Shown one piece after another: positions 1 to 7,816 of a stretch of 15,174 bases of DNA. Source of the stretch: Entrophospora sp. SA101. Its lineage: Eukaryota > Glomeromycota > Glomeromycetes > Entrophosporales > Entrophosporaceae. Positions within the stretch are counted from its first letter, which is position 1. The number at the start of each line of letters is the position of its first letter. The position numbers and the translations under genes were made by a program. The notes below the pieces were generated by a model. That model made no database searches, was not told the origin of the DNA, and saw only the letters and a list, made by a program, of their open reading frames with translations. The DNA is taken from positions 1,549-16,722 of the forward strand of contig CAUDNR010001045.1 in the NCBI GenBank assembly GCA_958430865.1, given 5' to 3'.

Positions 1-254
1 TGAAGTATGGGTTCCGGAAAATTTCAATTAGTGATCTGCGAAAATTTGCGCCAAATTCTATTATGAAATTATTGCAGATGTTTCACGTATCACAATTAAT
101 ATTGATATTTGAATTTTTAAAATTAATAATCAAATAATTGAAATAATTACAAATATTAATACAATCTAAATCAATTTGATTAGATTCTATAAATATGTTA
201 ATTTATAATATAAAAAAAATAATGTTAATGTTATTATTGATATTGAATTTTAAA
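1..254. other. Downstream flank of the kinase gene, with a partial duplication of its 3' end
   Basis: No gene is visible here. A stretch at about 103-150 (tgatatttgaatttttaaaa and following) closely repeats 239-284, which holds the last codons and stop codon of the minus-strand kinase. The kinase 3' end was therefore copied in tandem about 135 bp apart, and the outer copy no longer keeps the reading frame. Bases 1-100 are less AT-rich and look like the edge of something outside the window; I could not identify it. Confidence 0.5.
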
Positions 255-1628
255 TCAATAATCAAATAATTGATGATAATTACCATTATTATTACTAATA
301 ATTGTAACTTTATTGGAATTTACAGGTTGAGGAAGATTTGTAAAATTCAATAATCTACTTGTATAAATAGCATTTGGGTGAACAGTTGCCATAATTGTTG
401 AAGGATTAAAGGATTTTTTATTTTCTTCCTCAAATATTTTTTTTATTTCTTCTAATTCATCAAGCTGTTCTTTAGAATAACTAGAAATATTAGATTCAAT
501 TGCATCTCTCCAAAAAGTAATAATTTTTAAAACTTCATCTGCTGTTGGTCTCTTTTCAGGATCAGCATCTGTGCATTTGTATGCTAGTTTAATATAACAT
601 TCTGGAGTATTATCTGAAAAACTAGGCCTTAAGCCACCACAGATCTTGAAAGCAAGTTCTAGATCATGTGGTTGATCTTTAAATGGCTGTTGATGTGTTG
701 ATGCTTCTGACATTAAAATCCCAAAGCTATAGATATCAGATTTTTGTGTATAAGGTTTCTTATTTAATACCTCTGGTGCAATATATGGCAGTATTCCAAT
801 AATACCATTTTTGCTTGATTTTTCTTGATCAGCTAGGCCTGATAACCCTAAATCTGCAATCATTGCCTGGTGTAAATAACCAAAATATAAAATATTACCA
901 CTGTGAAGATCATATATATAAGTTTTTCTTGATGAAGTGTGTTTAAACCCAAGATAATATTATAAAGTTTTTTAATTTTATCATTCCATCCTTTCTTTCT
1001 TGCATAATTTGATTTTAGATATTTTTTAAAATCTCCTTCAGGTGCATATCTCGTTACAAGAACATATTCTTTTGTATTTGGATCTTGTGAAATGCCATAA
1101 ATATTAACAATACCCTTGTAATAAGGTCCTATAAATTTAATATGATTTTGAAGCTTTATGAAAATTAATAAAAAATTTAATATATATTTAAAAATCATTA
1201 ATTGTTTTAATTGTTAATTAATTATATTAAATTATTTACCTCTTTTAAAAAATTTTCAGAAATATTTTGTGAGTGTTTGACCTTTTTTAATGCTACATGA
1301 CCATCTACACAACAATATCTTTCATTCTTATTAACATATTTAGGACCATTTGACCAGCGACCCTTATATACAGTTGCAAAACCACCTTTACCTATTTCTC
1401 TTTCAATTATGAATTGGTCATAAGGAATCCATTCAAGGTAATGATAACTATCAAATCCTTTTGCTTCAAGCTGTGTATTCCTAATTATCTCATCTAATTT
1501 TTTATTACCACTGCTAGTCCAACTTTGAGCTAACAATTTGGGATCACATGATTTACACCACTGGTAATTAGTATTATGTCTTGCACAAACAGGACAGATT
1601 CCATATTCTTCTTTTCTTTCATTAAACT
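255..1628 (-). pseudogene. TKL-like Ser/Thr/Tyr protein kinase, frameshifted in the catalytic loop (probable pseudogene)
   Basis: Protein kinase of the expanded Glomeromycotina TKL-like type. Minus-strand exons: about 1628-1240 and 1153-255, with an 86-nt GT-AG intron at 1239-1154 (GTAAAT...ATAAAG, phase 0). In order: paired cysteines CPVC (1596-1585) and WCKSC (1560-1546), typical of this family's N-terminus; the glycine-rich loop GKGGFA (about 1392-1375); ALKK with the ATP-anchoring Lys (about 1293-1282); a GISQDP strand; then the catalytic loop. There the frame breaks: one base is missing in a TA run at about 911-921, so DLHSGNIL lies one frame away from the upstream exon. Even when frames are matched by eye, the HRD His and Arg are not preserved. 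After the break come DLG (854-846), APE (779-771), a C lobe, and a tail with the NAIYTSRLLNF motif. The 5' edge follows TTGTTAG; no ATG lies in the exon, and TAA occurs in frame upstream, so 5' exons are needed. A sequencing indel could mimic the lesion. Confidence 0.8.
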
Positions 1629-1709
1629 CTAACAATTTCAAATAATAATTTTTCCATTATTAAAATAAAATGGTATTTAATTTTCAACATGATGAAAATA
1701 GGCATTCAC
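1629..1709 (-). other. Predicted intron 5' of the first clear kinase exon
   Basis: On the minus strand this runs from GTGAAT to TTGTTAG, 81 nt, ending where the kinase family's FNERKEEYG segment begins. In-frame TAA just upstream rules out simple read-through. The 5' splice site is weak. The GTs of the tandem array follow directly upstream, so this is drawn as the last intron linking the array to the kinase. An alternative acceptor two bases further 3' exists (TTAGAG), which would change the phase. Confidence 0.45.
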
Positions 1710-3608
1710 TTCCTAAGTAAAAATATAAATTTATAATATAGTTCTTACCATCTAATTATTATAAGGAAATAAAAATCAAATCATTTAATTAGGTGATGTT
1801 TTAATAAAGTTTGTTTTGTGTTGTAAAAGTTAATTTATAATAATAATTACTTACAATCTAAGAAATAAAAAAACAAATTATTTAATTAGATCATGTTTAT
1901 TTTGTGTTGTAAAAGTTAATTTATAATATAATACTTACCTCCTAAGAAATAAAAAGTCAAATTATTTAATTAGATGATGTTTTAATAAAGTTTATTTTGT
2001 GCTATAAAACTTAATTTATAATATAATACTTGCTATCTGGAGAAATAAAAAATAAATTATTTAATTATATGATATTTATTTTGTGTTGTAAAGTTAATTT
2101 ATGATTTAATACTTGCACTCTAAGAAATAAAATACCAAATTATTTAATTAGATGATGTTCTAATAAAGTTTATTTGTGTTGTAAAAGTTAATAATATAAT
2201 ACTCACCCCCTAAGAAATAAGAAATCAAATTATTTAATTAGATGATGTTCTAATAAAGTTTATTTGTGTTGTAAAGTTAATTTATAATACAATACTTACA
2301 AGCTGGTTATTATAAAGAAATAAAAATAAATTATTTAATTGGATATTTATTTGTGTTGTAAAGTTAATTTACAATATAATACTTACACTCTAAGAAATAA
2401 AAAATAAAATTAGATGATGTTTATTTTTAAAAGTTAATTTATAATAATATAAATACTTACTCCCTAAGGAATAAAAAATTAAATTATTTAATTAGAATAA
2501 AGCTTATTTTGTGTTGTAAAAGTTAAATTATAATATAATACTTACAAGCTGGTTATTATAAAGAAATAAAAAAATAAATTATTTAATTAGATGATATTTA
2601 TTTTGTGTTGTAAAGTTAATAATTTACAATATTAATATAATACATAGTGATGTTAGCCGGCTAATAATCTGCATGCATAATTTCTAAATTTGGTAATGGA
2701 TTTATGCGTTACTTTCTTGTTATAGAAATAACAATTACCAATTTAGGTAGTAAACGGCTTAGCCGGCTAAGGATTTTTAAACAGCCAACACCACTAATAA
2801 TACATACACTCTAAGAAATAAAATAAAAAATTAGATGATGTTTATTTTGTGTTGTATATAAAAGTTAAATTATAATATAATACTTACCATCAGGTCATTA
2901 TAAAGAAATAAAAAATAAAATTATTTAATTAGATGATGTTTATTTTGTGTTGTAAAAGTTAATTTTATAATATAATACTTACAAGCTGGTTATTATAAAG
3001 AAATAAAAAATAAACTTATTTAATTAGATGATATTTATTTGTGTTGTAAGAGTTAGTTTACAATATAACACTTACTCCCTAAGAAATAAAATTATTTGAT
3101 TAGATGGTTTATTTTGTGTTGTAAAAGTTAAATTATTATATAATACTTATACACTGGTTATTATAAAGAAATAAAAAATAAAAATATTTAATTAGTAAAG
3201 TTTATTTTGTGTTGTAAAGTTTAATTTATAATATAATACTTACACCCTGGTTATTATAAAGAAATAAAAGATCAAATTATTTAATTAGATGTTTATTTTG
3301 TGTTGTAAAAGTTAAATATAATATAATACTTACACCCTAGTTATTATAAAGAAATAAAAAATCAAATTATTTAATTAGATGATGTTTATTTTGTGCTTTA
3401 AAAGTTAATTTATCATACAATACTCACCAACTGTTATTATAAAGAAATAAAAATCAATTATTTAATTAGATAATGTTTTAAATTGTGTTGTAAAAGTTAA
3501 TTATAAAGAAATACTTGCCCCCTAAGAAATAAAAAATAAATTTATTTAATTAGACAATGTTTATTTTGTGCTGTGTAAGTTAATTTATAATACGATACTT
3601 ACTCTCTG
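1710..3608 (-). repeat. Tandem array of intron-like units separated by exactly 3-nt variable gaps
   Basis: About 20 tandem copies of a 74-106-bp unit (most often 84-95 bp). Each minus-strand unit starts GTAAGTATT, passes through TTAACTTTTACAACACAAAA, contains CATCTAATTAAAT (branch-point-like CTAAT), and ends in TTTCTTAG or TTATAATAACCAG. At 21 junctions exactly three bases separate the AG from the next GT/GC: 1710-1712, 1749-1751, 1855-1857, 1939-1941, 2034-2036, 2117-2119, 2207-2209, 2300-2302, 2387-2389, 2461-2463, 2546-2548, 2808-2810, 2888-2890, 2983-2985, 3076-3078, 3151-3153, 3244-3246, 3334-3336, 3428-3430, 3519-3521 and 3603-3605. The 5' dinucleotide is GT at 17, GC at 3 (2034, 2117, 3519) and AT at one (3151). 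The 3' dinucleotide is AG at 20 and TG at one (2888). The triplets vary freely while the flanks do not. That it is a tandem repeat is certain; that it is spliced is inference. Confidence 0.95.
2645..2796. mobile_element. hAT-type MITE (152 bp) with 8-bp target duplication
   Basis: Non-autonomous insertion inside the intron-like array. Imperfect terminal inverted repeats: left TAGTGATGTTAGCCG; right end, reverse-complemented, TAGTGGTGTTGGCTG. Both fit the hAT terminal pattern YARNG. The flanks carry an 8-bp duplication, ataataca, at 2637-2644 and 2797-2804, the hAT size. The inside is foldback: the palindrome TTAGCCGGCTAA occurs near both ends (about 2654 and 2760), and TAAATTTGGTAAT near 2687 is mirrored by ATTACCAATTTA near 2734. 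There is no coding capacity. It lies 3-4 bp from the 5' splice-like site of its unit, so the interrupted unit is about 160 bp longer but keeps GTATGT at 2807-2802. Confidence 0.8.
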
Positions 3609-3782
3609 GTTATTATTATAAAGGAATAAAAAACAAATTTATTTAATTAGATAATTAGATGATGTTTTAATAAAAATAATTTAATTATAAACAATTATTA
3701 TAAAACAAAATATTAAGTTAAGATGCAAAATCCTATTATTATATATTACTTGTATTTTTAAAATAGTTCTAAGAAAAAATAC

Positions 3783-3792
3783 CTCCACTCAT
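3783..3792 (-). other. Candidate first coding exon of the kinase gene (M-S-G-)
   Basis: A minus-strand ATG AGT GGA G is followed by GTATTT and, if read through, meets TAG four codons later. As an exon it would end in phase 1 at 3783. The first clear kinase exon at 1628, taken after TTGTTAG, starts with two bases (AG) before TTT, also phase 1, so the phases agree with an array of 3-nt exons between them. GTATTT is a poor 5' splice site, and the gap to the first array acceptor (3607) is 175 nt. Tentative; no homology is recognisable in three codons. Confidence 0.25.
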
Positions 3793-4079
3793 TTTTTTTT
3801 TATCAGGAGAAACAAGACAACTTTTTTATCATAATATTTTGGTACCTTCATTATGGGGTTGCCACAAAGGTTGAGTACAGTACACTTCGTACAGTGAGTA
3901 TAGTACAAACATAAATAGAATTAGATTGAGTACAGTAAGTACAATTATAGGTTCCACACACCCAACCCAAAAAGACATGAAAAGTACAATTATCATTACC
4001 AAAAATATACTCACTGCATGAAATGAATGTACTGAGCTGAGATAATATTTGATGTAGTACAATTAAAATTTTTTGGAAG
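3793..4079. promoter_or_regulatory. Short spacer between divergent genes; presumed DNMT2 promoter
   Basis: About 290 bp between the candidate kinase start (minus) and the DNMT2 ATG (plus). It is rich in the words GTACAGT, GAGTACAG and AGTACAATT, several repeated directly or inverted. No clear TATA box or conserved factor site stands out. If the kinase first exon is real, this is a bidirectional promoter; otherwise it is only the DNMT2 promoter. Confidence 0.35.
3888..4019. mobile_element. Possible Tc1/mariner-like MITE remnant
   Basis: An inverted pair flanks about 130 bp: TACAGTGAGTATA near 3890-3902 and TATACTCACTGCA near 4006-4018. Ends reading CAGT next to a TA (left side; CA on the right) resemble Tc1/mariner termini. 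Inside are further partial copies (GAGTACAGTAAGTACAATTAT near 3928 and AAAGTACAATTATCATT near 3981). The match is short and the duplication imperfect on one side, so this could be a local repeat cluster instead. Minus-strand open frames across it show no family resemblance and are taken as chance. Confidence 0.35.
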
Positions 4080-5888
4080 ATGGAACACCAAACAAATGAA
4101 ATCAAAATCTTGGAATTTTTTTGTGGCATAGGAGGAATGGTTAATACAAAGTTTTATTTTTTTATTTTTTATTTTTTTTAAAAAGTAAAAATGTTTTTAT
4201 GGGGGGTTTTTTTTTTTAGCATTATGCATTCAATTTATCTGGAAAATTTGGAAAAGTAGTTGCAGCCTTTGATATTAATATTGTTGCCAATGCAGTTTAT
4301 AAACATAATTTTAACAAGGAACCAATAGTGGTAAGTATCTAATTGGTATTTAATTATTTATGCATCCACACATCTTTATTCATTTACCTATTTATTTTTA
4401 AAATAAAGAAAGGAATTGACTCATTGAGTGTTGAAGATATTGAAAAGTATAATGCAAATTGTTGGTTTATGAGTCCACCATGTCAACCATATACGAGAGG
4501 TGGTAAATTTTTAGATGACAAAGATCCAAGATCCAAAGCTTTACTTCACCTAATAAATATATTACCAAAATTATCAAATTCACCAAAATATATATTTTTA
4601 GAAAATGTTTTAAATTTTGAGGTGATTTTTTCTCTATTTAACTATTTAATTATTTATTAATCAATCAATTATTTTTAATATATATATGTGTGTGTGTGTG
4701 TATATATCTTTATAGAAATCCAAATGTAGAGATAAACTTGTTTCAGAATTGTACAAGATGAATTATGAGATTCATGAATGTTTATTAACACCTTTACAAT
4801 TTGGAATACCTAATGATAGATTAAGATATTACCTGATGGCATGTAAAAGAAACAATGAAAAAAATCCAGCTTTAAATCATATCATTGAACCAAGGAATTA
4901 TTTGGAAAACTCAATAATCAATACTAATTGGCCATTTAAATGTATGATTTTGGATAATAATGAGGATGAAGAGGAAAGTGGAGGAAAAGATGGAAAAGGA
5001 AGAAAAATTTGCTATGTTCAATGTGAATGTCATCAAAAATTTAAAATAAAACAAAAAGATGTCCCAATGTTTGAAACATTAGAGCTGAATAGATATTTGG
5101 ATATCTTCTTGGATCATGACAATAATGTGATTATTAAAGGTGATAATGATGATGATGATTTGTTATTATTAGAAAGATTTAAAGTACCTGAAAAATATAT
5201 TTTAAAAAGTTCTAATTTTAGATTTGGTAGGAAAAAAATTTTTTATCATTATTTGTAAAATTAATGATTACTAATATTTATATATATTTAATTTTATAGA
5301 TATTGTAAGGCCAACAGATAAAAAATCATCTTGTTTTACCAAAGTTTGTTATAATTTTTTTCTATTATTTACACTAAAATAATAATAATAATAATAATAA
5401 TTTTTGTGATTAATTAAAAAAGTCTTATGGAAGTCACAATGTTTTTTCAAGTGGGTCATTAATTCAAACCAAAAATCTAGAGGTAAAAAAAAGTCCATAA
5501 TTTTTTTATTTAAAAATAATATTAAAATAACATATAATAATGATACATATAATTTTTTTTTTTTTAGTTTATAAATTATAATTTTGAAAATCCATCTACA
5601 TTATTAAAATTGGGTTTAAGATATTTTACACCTAATGAGATATCTAGATTACATTTTTTCCCCTTAAAAAATGATTTAACTGACATCAATAACAACAATT
5701 ATTATTCCTATCATGACAATGATAATAATAATAACAATTGGTATTATAGTCAAGCTAAAGAATGTTTTACAAAAAATCCTATTTTTTTTGAATTTCCAAA
5801 CCATATCACCAATATACAAAAATATAGACTATTAGGTAATAGCTTAAATTGCTTAGTTGTTTCAATAATATTTAAATATTTCTTGTAA
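4080..5888 (+). CDS. DNMT2: DNMT2/TRDMT1-type tRNA (cytosine-38-C5) methyltransferase, seven exons, 439 aa
   Basis: Class I SAM-dependent methyltransferase with the DNA C5-methyltransferase fold; characterised relatives (human TRDMT1, S. pombe Pmt1) methylate C38 of tRNA(Asp). Exons: 4080-4139, 4220-4330, 4409-4621, 4716-5226, 5300-5343, 5423-5482, 5568-5888; all junctions restore the frame. Motif I LEFFCGIGG (residues 12-20) binds SAM; motif IV SPPCQP holds the catalytic Cys82; motif VI is ENV with Glu122; motif VIII QFGIPNDRLRYY is at 156-167; the DNMT2 signature CFT is at 310-312, just after the exon 4/5 junction; motif X LLGNSLN is at 421-427. Cys82 and Glu122 lie close to the human positions (79, 119). 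Compared with the usual ~390 aa it is longer, through an acidic/Gly-Lys insert (about 208-225), an Asp run (about 271-276) and an Asn-rich insert (about 371-395). Introns 1 and 5 have unusual donors (GTTAAT, GTTTGT). All key residues are present, so it should be active. A DNA methylation role is unlikely. Confidence 0.93.
4681..4707. repeat. TA/TG dinucleotide microsatellite in DNMT2 intron 3
   Basis: TATATATG followed by seven TG steps and TATATATC, a few bases upstream of the acceptor ATAG at 4712-4715. In length it could shift the polypyrimidine context of the acceptor, but no function is evident. Confidence 0.85.
5376..5402. repeat. AAT trinucleotide microsatellite in DNMT2 intron 5
   Basis: About eight uninterrupted AAT units inside the 79-nt intron 5344-5422. 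They are noncoding here, in contrast to the AAT runs translated as Asn in the SKN7 gene of the same window. Confidence 0.85.
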
Positions 5889-6354
5889 AAATGCTAAATA
5901 TTAGAAAATTCTGGTTGTGGTTGTTATTATCTATTTCTATTTTTTTCAACAAGTCTAATTAATAATTTTTCTTCATTAATACATTTCCAGAAACGTATTA
6001 AATAAATTGATGAAAGTATCACTAGAATTAGTGATTTTTTGATGTATTATTGTATACTTTTTTTCTATTTTCTCTAATTCACAAAACCATCTATAGAATC
6101 CAATTGACTATTACCATCTTGTTCATATTGGAATGTTAATTTTGATGTTAAAAACGTAATATTTCAAAAAAAAGTCTCTAAATGTAGATAGATACTTTTG
6201 ATTTTTTAAATGGAAACCTTGAAAGGTTGCAATATTCGTTATAATTGAATGATCTTACTTGTTCACCTTTAATAAAATATTTTTGCTATATAAATGAGTA
6301 TTTTTAAAATAAAATTATAATTCTGAATTTGTTTTTCTGTCAATCCGAGTAATT
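5889..6354. other. Intergenic spacer between convergent genes
   Basis: 466 bp between the DNMT2 stop (plus) and the F-box-like stop (minus). It is AT-rich, with AATAAA-like words near 6000 and 6270 that could serve polyadenylation of DNMT2. No open frame, structured RNA or mobile element was seen. Confidence 0.5.
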
Positions 6355-7230
6355 TCATTCCAGCATATTTTCTCGGTGACGATTTTGATTGTTTTTAATT
6401 TCATAAAAGGATTCCAAAATGAAATCACAGATTTCAGGTTGACCTTTATAAAGATGTAAAATATCAATCTTCGCAGATGTGGTTAATTCGAATCCAACGT
6501 CTACGAAAGTATTCAATCGGTCCATGAATTCTTTTTTATTTGGAGGAGTTGGCGGTGAAAGTTTTATACAGTCTTTGATTACCAAATCATTAAGATCTTT
6601 GCAAATATCATGACCTATCCCTTTCCACATATGTACAATTCCGGGTTCTAATACGATTGCCCTTGCAACCATAAAAAGTTTATCAGGAAATGGTGTAAAT
6701 TTTTTATCCACAATTAGGTCTTCAATTTCTTTCAAATTCTCATTGATTAATATTGACGCCTGATCAATTTCTAGTGATTCACCGCTTAAAAGACCAAATA
6801 ATTCGACATCGTCGCCATTTATACATAAATTGGATGCAAACCTTGCACGACCCTCGTTAAATAAAAGTGAATATACATCGAACGGAATATCAGGGAACCA
6901 CGAATCTGCTATTCGATTCAAATAGAGCGGATCATATTCTTCACCAATATTCGATTGGGTCTGTTGTGATAATCTTTGGAAAAAATACCTTGAAAAATTT
7001 GCTTTTAATTCTAACAGTGATGTTATAATCTCAACCACAATAAAAGATTTTCCTAGTCGAATTGCATGGAATAATGCATGTGTTTTTCCAAAGTTTCTTA
7101 AAACCCATTTGGCTTTTGCAATCGGACTCATACATAATTCGTAAATGCGTTTATTAATAAGAATAAATGAAATAGGGAATTCATTGTAAATGTACACTTC
7201 CATCAGGAGTTCCGGAGGTAAACTTTCCAT
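6355..7230 (-). CDS. F-box-like protein, 291 aa, lineage-type hypothetical
   Basis: Single uninterrupted exon with a true ATG at 7230-7228 and TGA at 6357-6355. The N-terminus, SLPPELLMEVYIYNEFP then SFILINKRIYELC, follows the F-box pattern (LP-x-E-L-L ... N-K-x-x-x-x-L) in about residues 3-33, shorter than the usual 40-50. F-box proteins recruit substrates to SCF ubiquitin ligases through Skp1. The rest (about 34-291) is helix-rich, with conserved-looking words such as AKWVLRNFGKTHALFHAIR, KKFTPFPDKLF and SPPTPPNKKEF. I believe this resembles a multi-copy hypothetical family in Rhizophagus genomes, but that is from memory and not checked. No signal peptide or membrane segment. Codon use is less AT-biased than the flanks, which supports coding. 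It is convergent with DNMT2. Substrate unknown; the F-box call is tentative, the coding call strong. Confidence 0.8.
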   Translation of the reverse strand: MESLPPELLMEVYIYNEFPISFILINKRIYELCMSPIAKAKWVLRNFGKTHALFHAIRLGKSFIVVEIITSLLELKANFSRYFFQRLSQQTQSNIGEEYDPLYLNRIADSWFPDIPFDVYSLLFNEGRARFASNLCINGDDVELFGLLSGESLEIDQASILINENLKEIEDLIVDKKFTPFPDKLFMVARAIVLEPGIVHMWKGIGHDICKDLNDLVIKDCIKLSPPTPPNKKEFMDRLNTFVDVGFELTTSAKIDILHLYKGQPEICDFILESFYEIKNNQNRHRENMLE

Positions 7231-7281
7231 TTTGCATTAGAACTTTAAAGATGAAAGTTATTTAAATGAAGGAAACCAAAT

Positions 7282-7481
7282 TTATTTATTCTTATTATCT
7301 ACAATTTTTCCGCATTTCGTACGGGATGATTTTTTTTTTCCGTAATTAAAATTAGAATTGTCACAAATAGAAACTAATAAAAGGGAATACAAAAGAAAAT
7401 AATTCCGAAAAACATTTTTAATTTTCCTCCTCCAAAGATCAAAATATTTAGAGTCGAATGACGACAAATATTCTTGATCAA
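7282..7481 (-). pseudogene. Exon-like open segment, unrecognised, no ATG start
   Basis: Minus-strand open frame without an ATG at its start (the nearest start-like codon is TTG). It reads DQEYLSSFDSKYFDLWRRK, then a hydrophobic stretch (NYFLLYSLLLVSICD), then a basic Lys/Cys tail. In-frame TAA precedes it. Composition looks coding (mixed charged residues, one membrane-like segment). With the open segments at 7541-7816, 7870-7990 and 8143-8370 it could be an exon of one decayed gene. A chance frame is possible. Confidence 0.3.
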
Positions 7482-7540
7482 TAATTTAACCACTGATAAA
7501 ATGTTACACGAAATTTCTCACTGTCGCGTAAAATTTTATT

Positions 7541-7816
7541 TTAATTATTATTAAAGCTATTCACTTTTCTATATGCATTTATTGGTAATATTACTACCAA
7601 CAATGCTGAACAACCTCTCGCTGGGAACACCGGTGTTGCGGGAATTATTAAAAGTTTTTCGGTTATTTCTGAAAATCCCTTACATGTAAAATTCCACCAT
7701 TTGAATTGATTAATATTTTCCTCGGGAACTGGTGTTACTATCTCATCTAAACACCATCCAAATTTTGGGTTATTGCATTTTCGTATTCTAAACATTGTAT
7801 TAAAATTAATCCCTGC
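7541..7816 (-). pseudogene. Exon-like open segment with protein-like composition, unrecognised
   Basis: Open from an acceptor-like TTACAG near 7825, with an ATG at 7795-7793, to TAA at 7543-7541. It reads FGWCLDEIVTPVPEENINQF, then KWWNFTCKGF, then ALLVVILPINAY near the end. Two Cys, several Trp and Pro and few low-complexity residues make it more protein-like than the flanks. There is no upstream coding context in the same frame without splicing. It may be an intact small gene (84 aa) or a leftover exon of a membrane or secreted protein. Family not recognised. Confidence 0.35.

Noticed and set aside
866..897. 32-nt GT...AG segment as an intron that would repair the kinase frame
   Set aside because: Too short for a spliceosomal intron, and its removal would delete the HSGNIL catalytic-loop residues.
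1710..3608. CRISPR-like repeat-spacer array
   Set aside because: The regular units look superficially like CRISPR, but the variable part is only 3 nt, the units vary in length, and the setting is a eukaryotic gene with introns.
3829..4129. Two overlapping minus-strand open frames of 77 and 92 codons
   Set aside because: They cross the repeat-rich spacer and the start of DNMT2 exon 1, lack any domain, and the longer one overlaps the DNMT2 start on the other strand.
4343..4408. Upstream ATG of the long open frame containing DNMT2 motif IV as a gene start
   Set aside because: That ATG lies in intron 2. Homology requires the exon to start at 4409, with SAM-binding motif I in exon 1.
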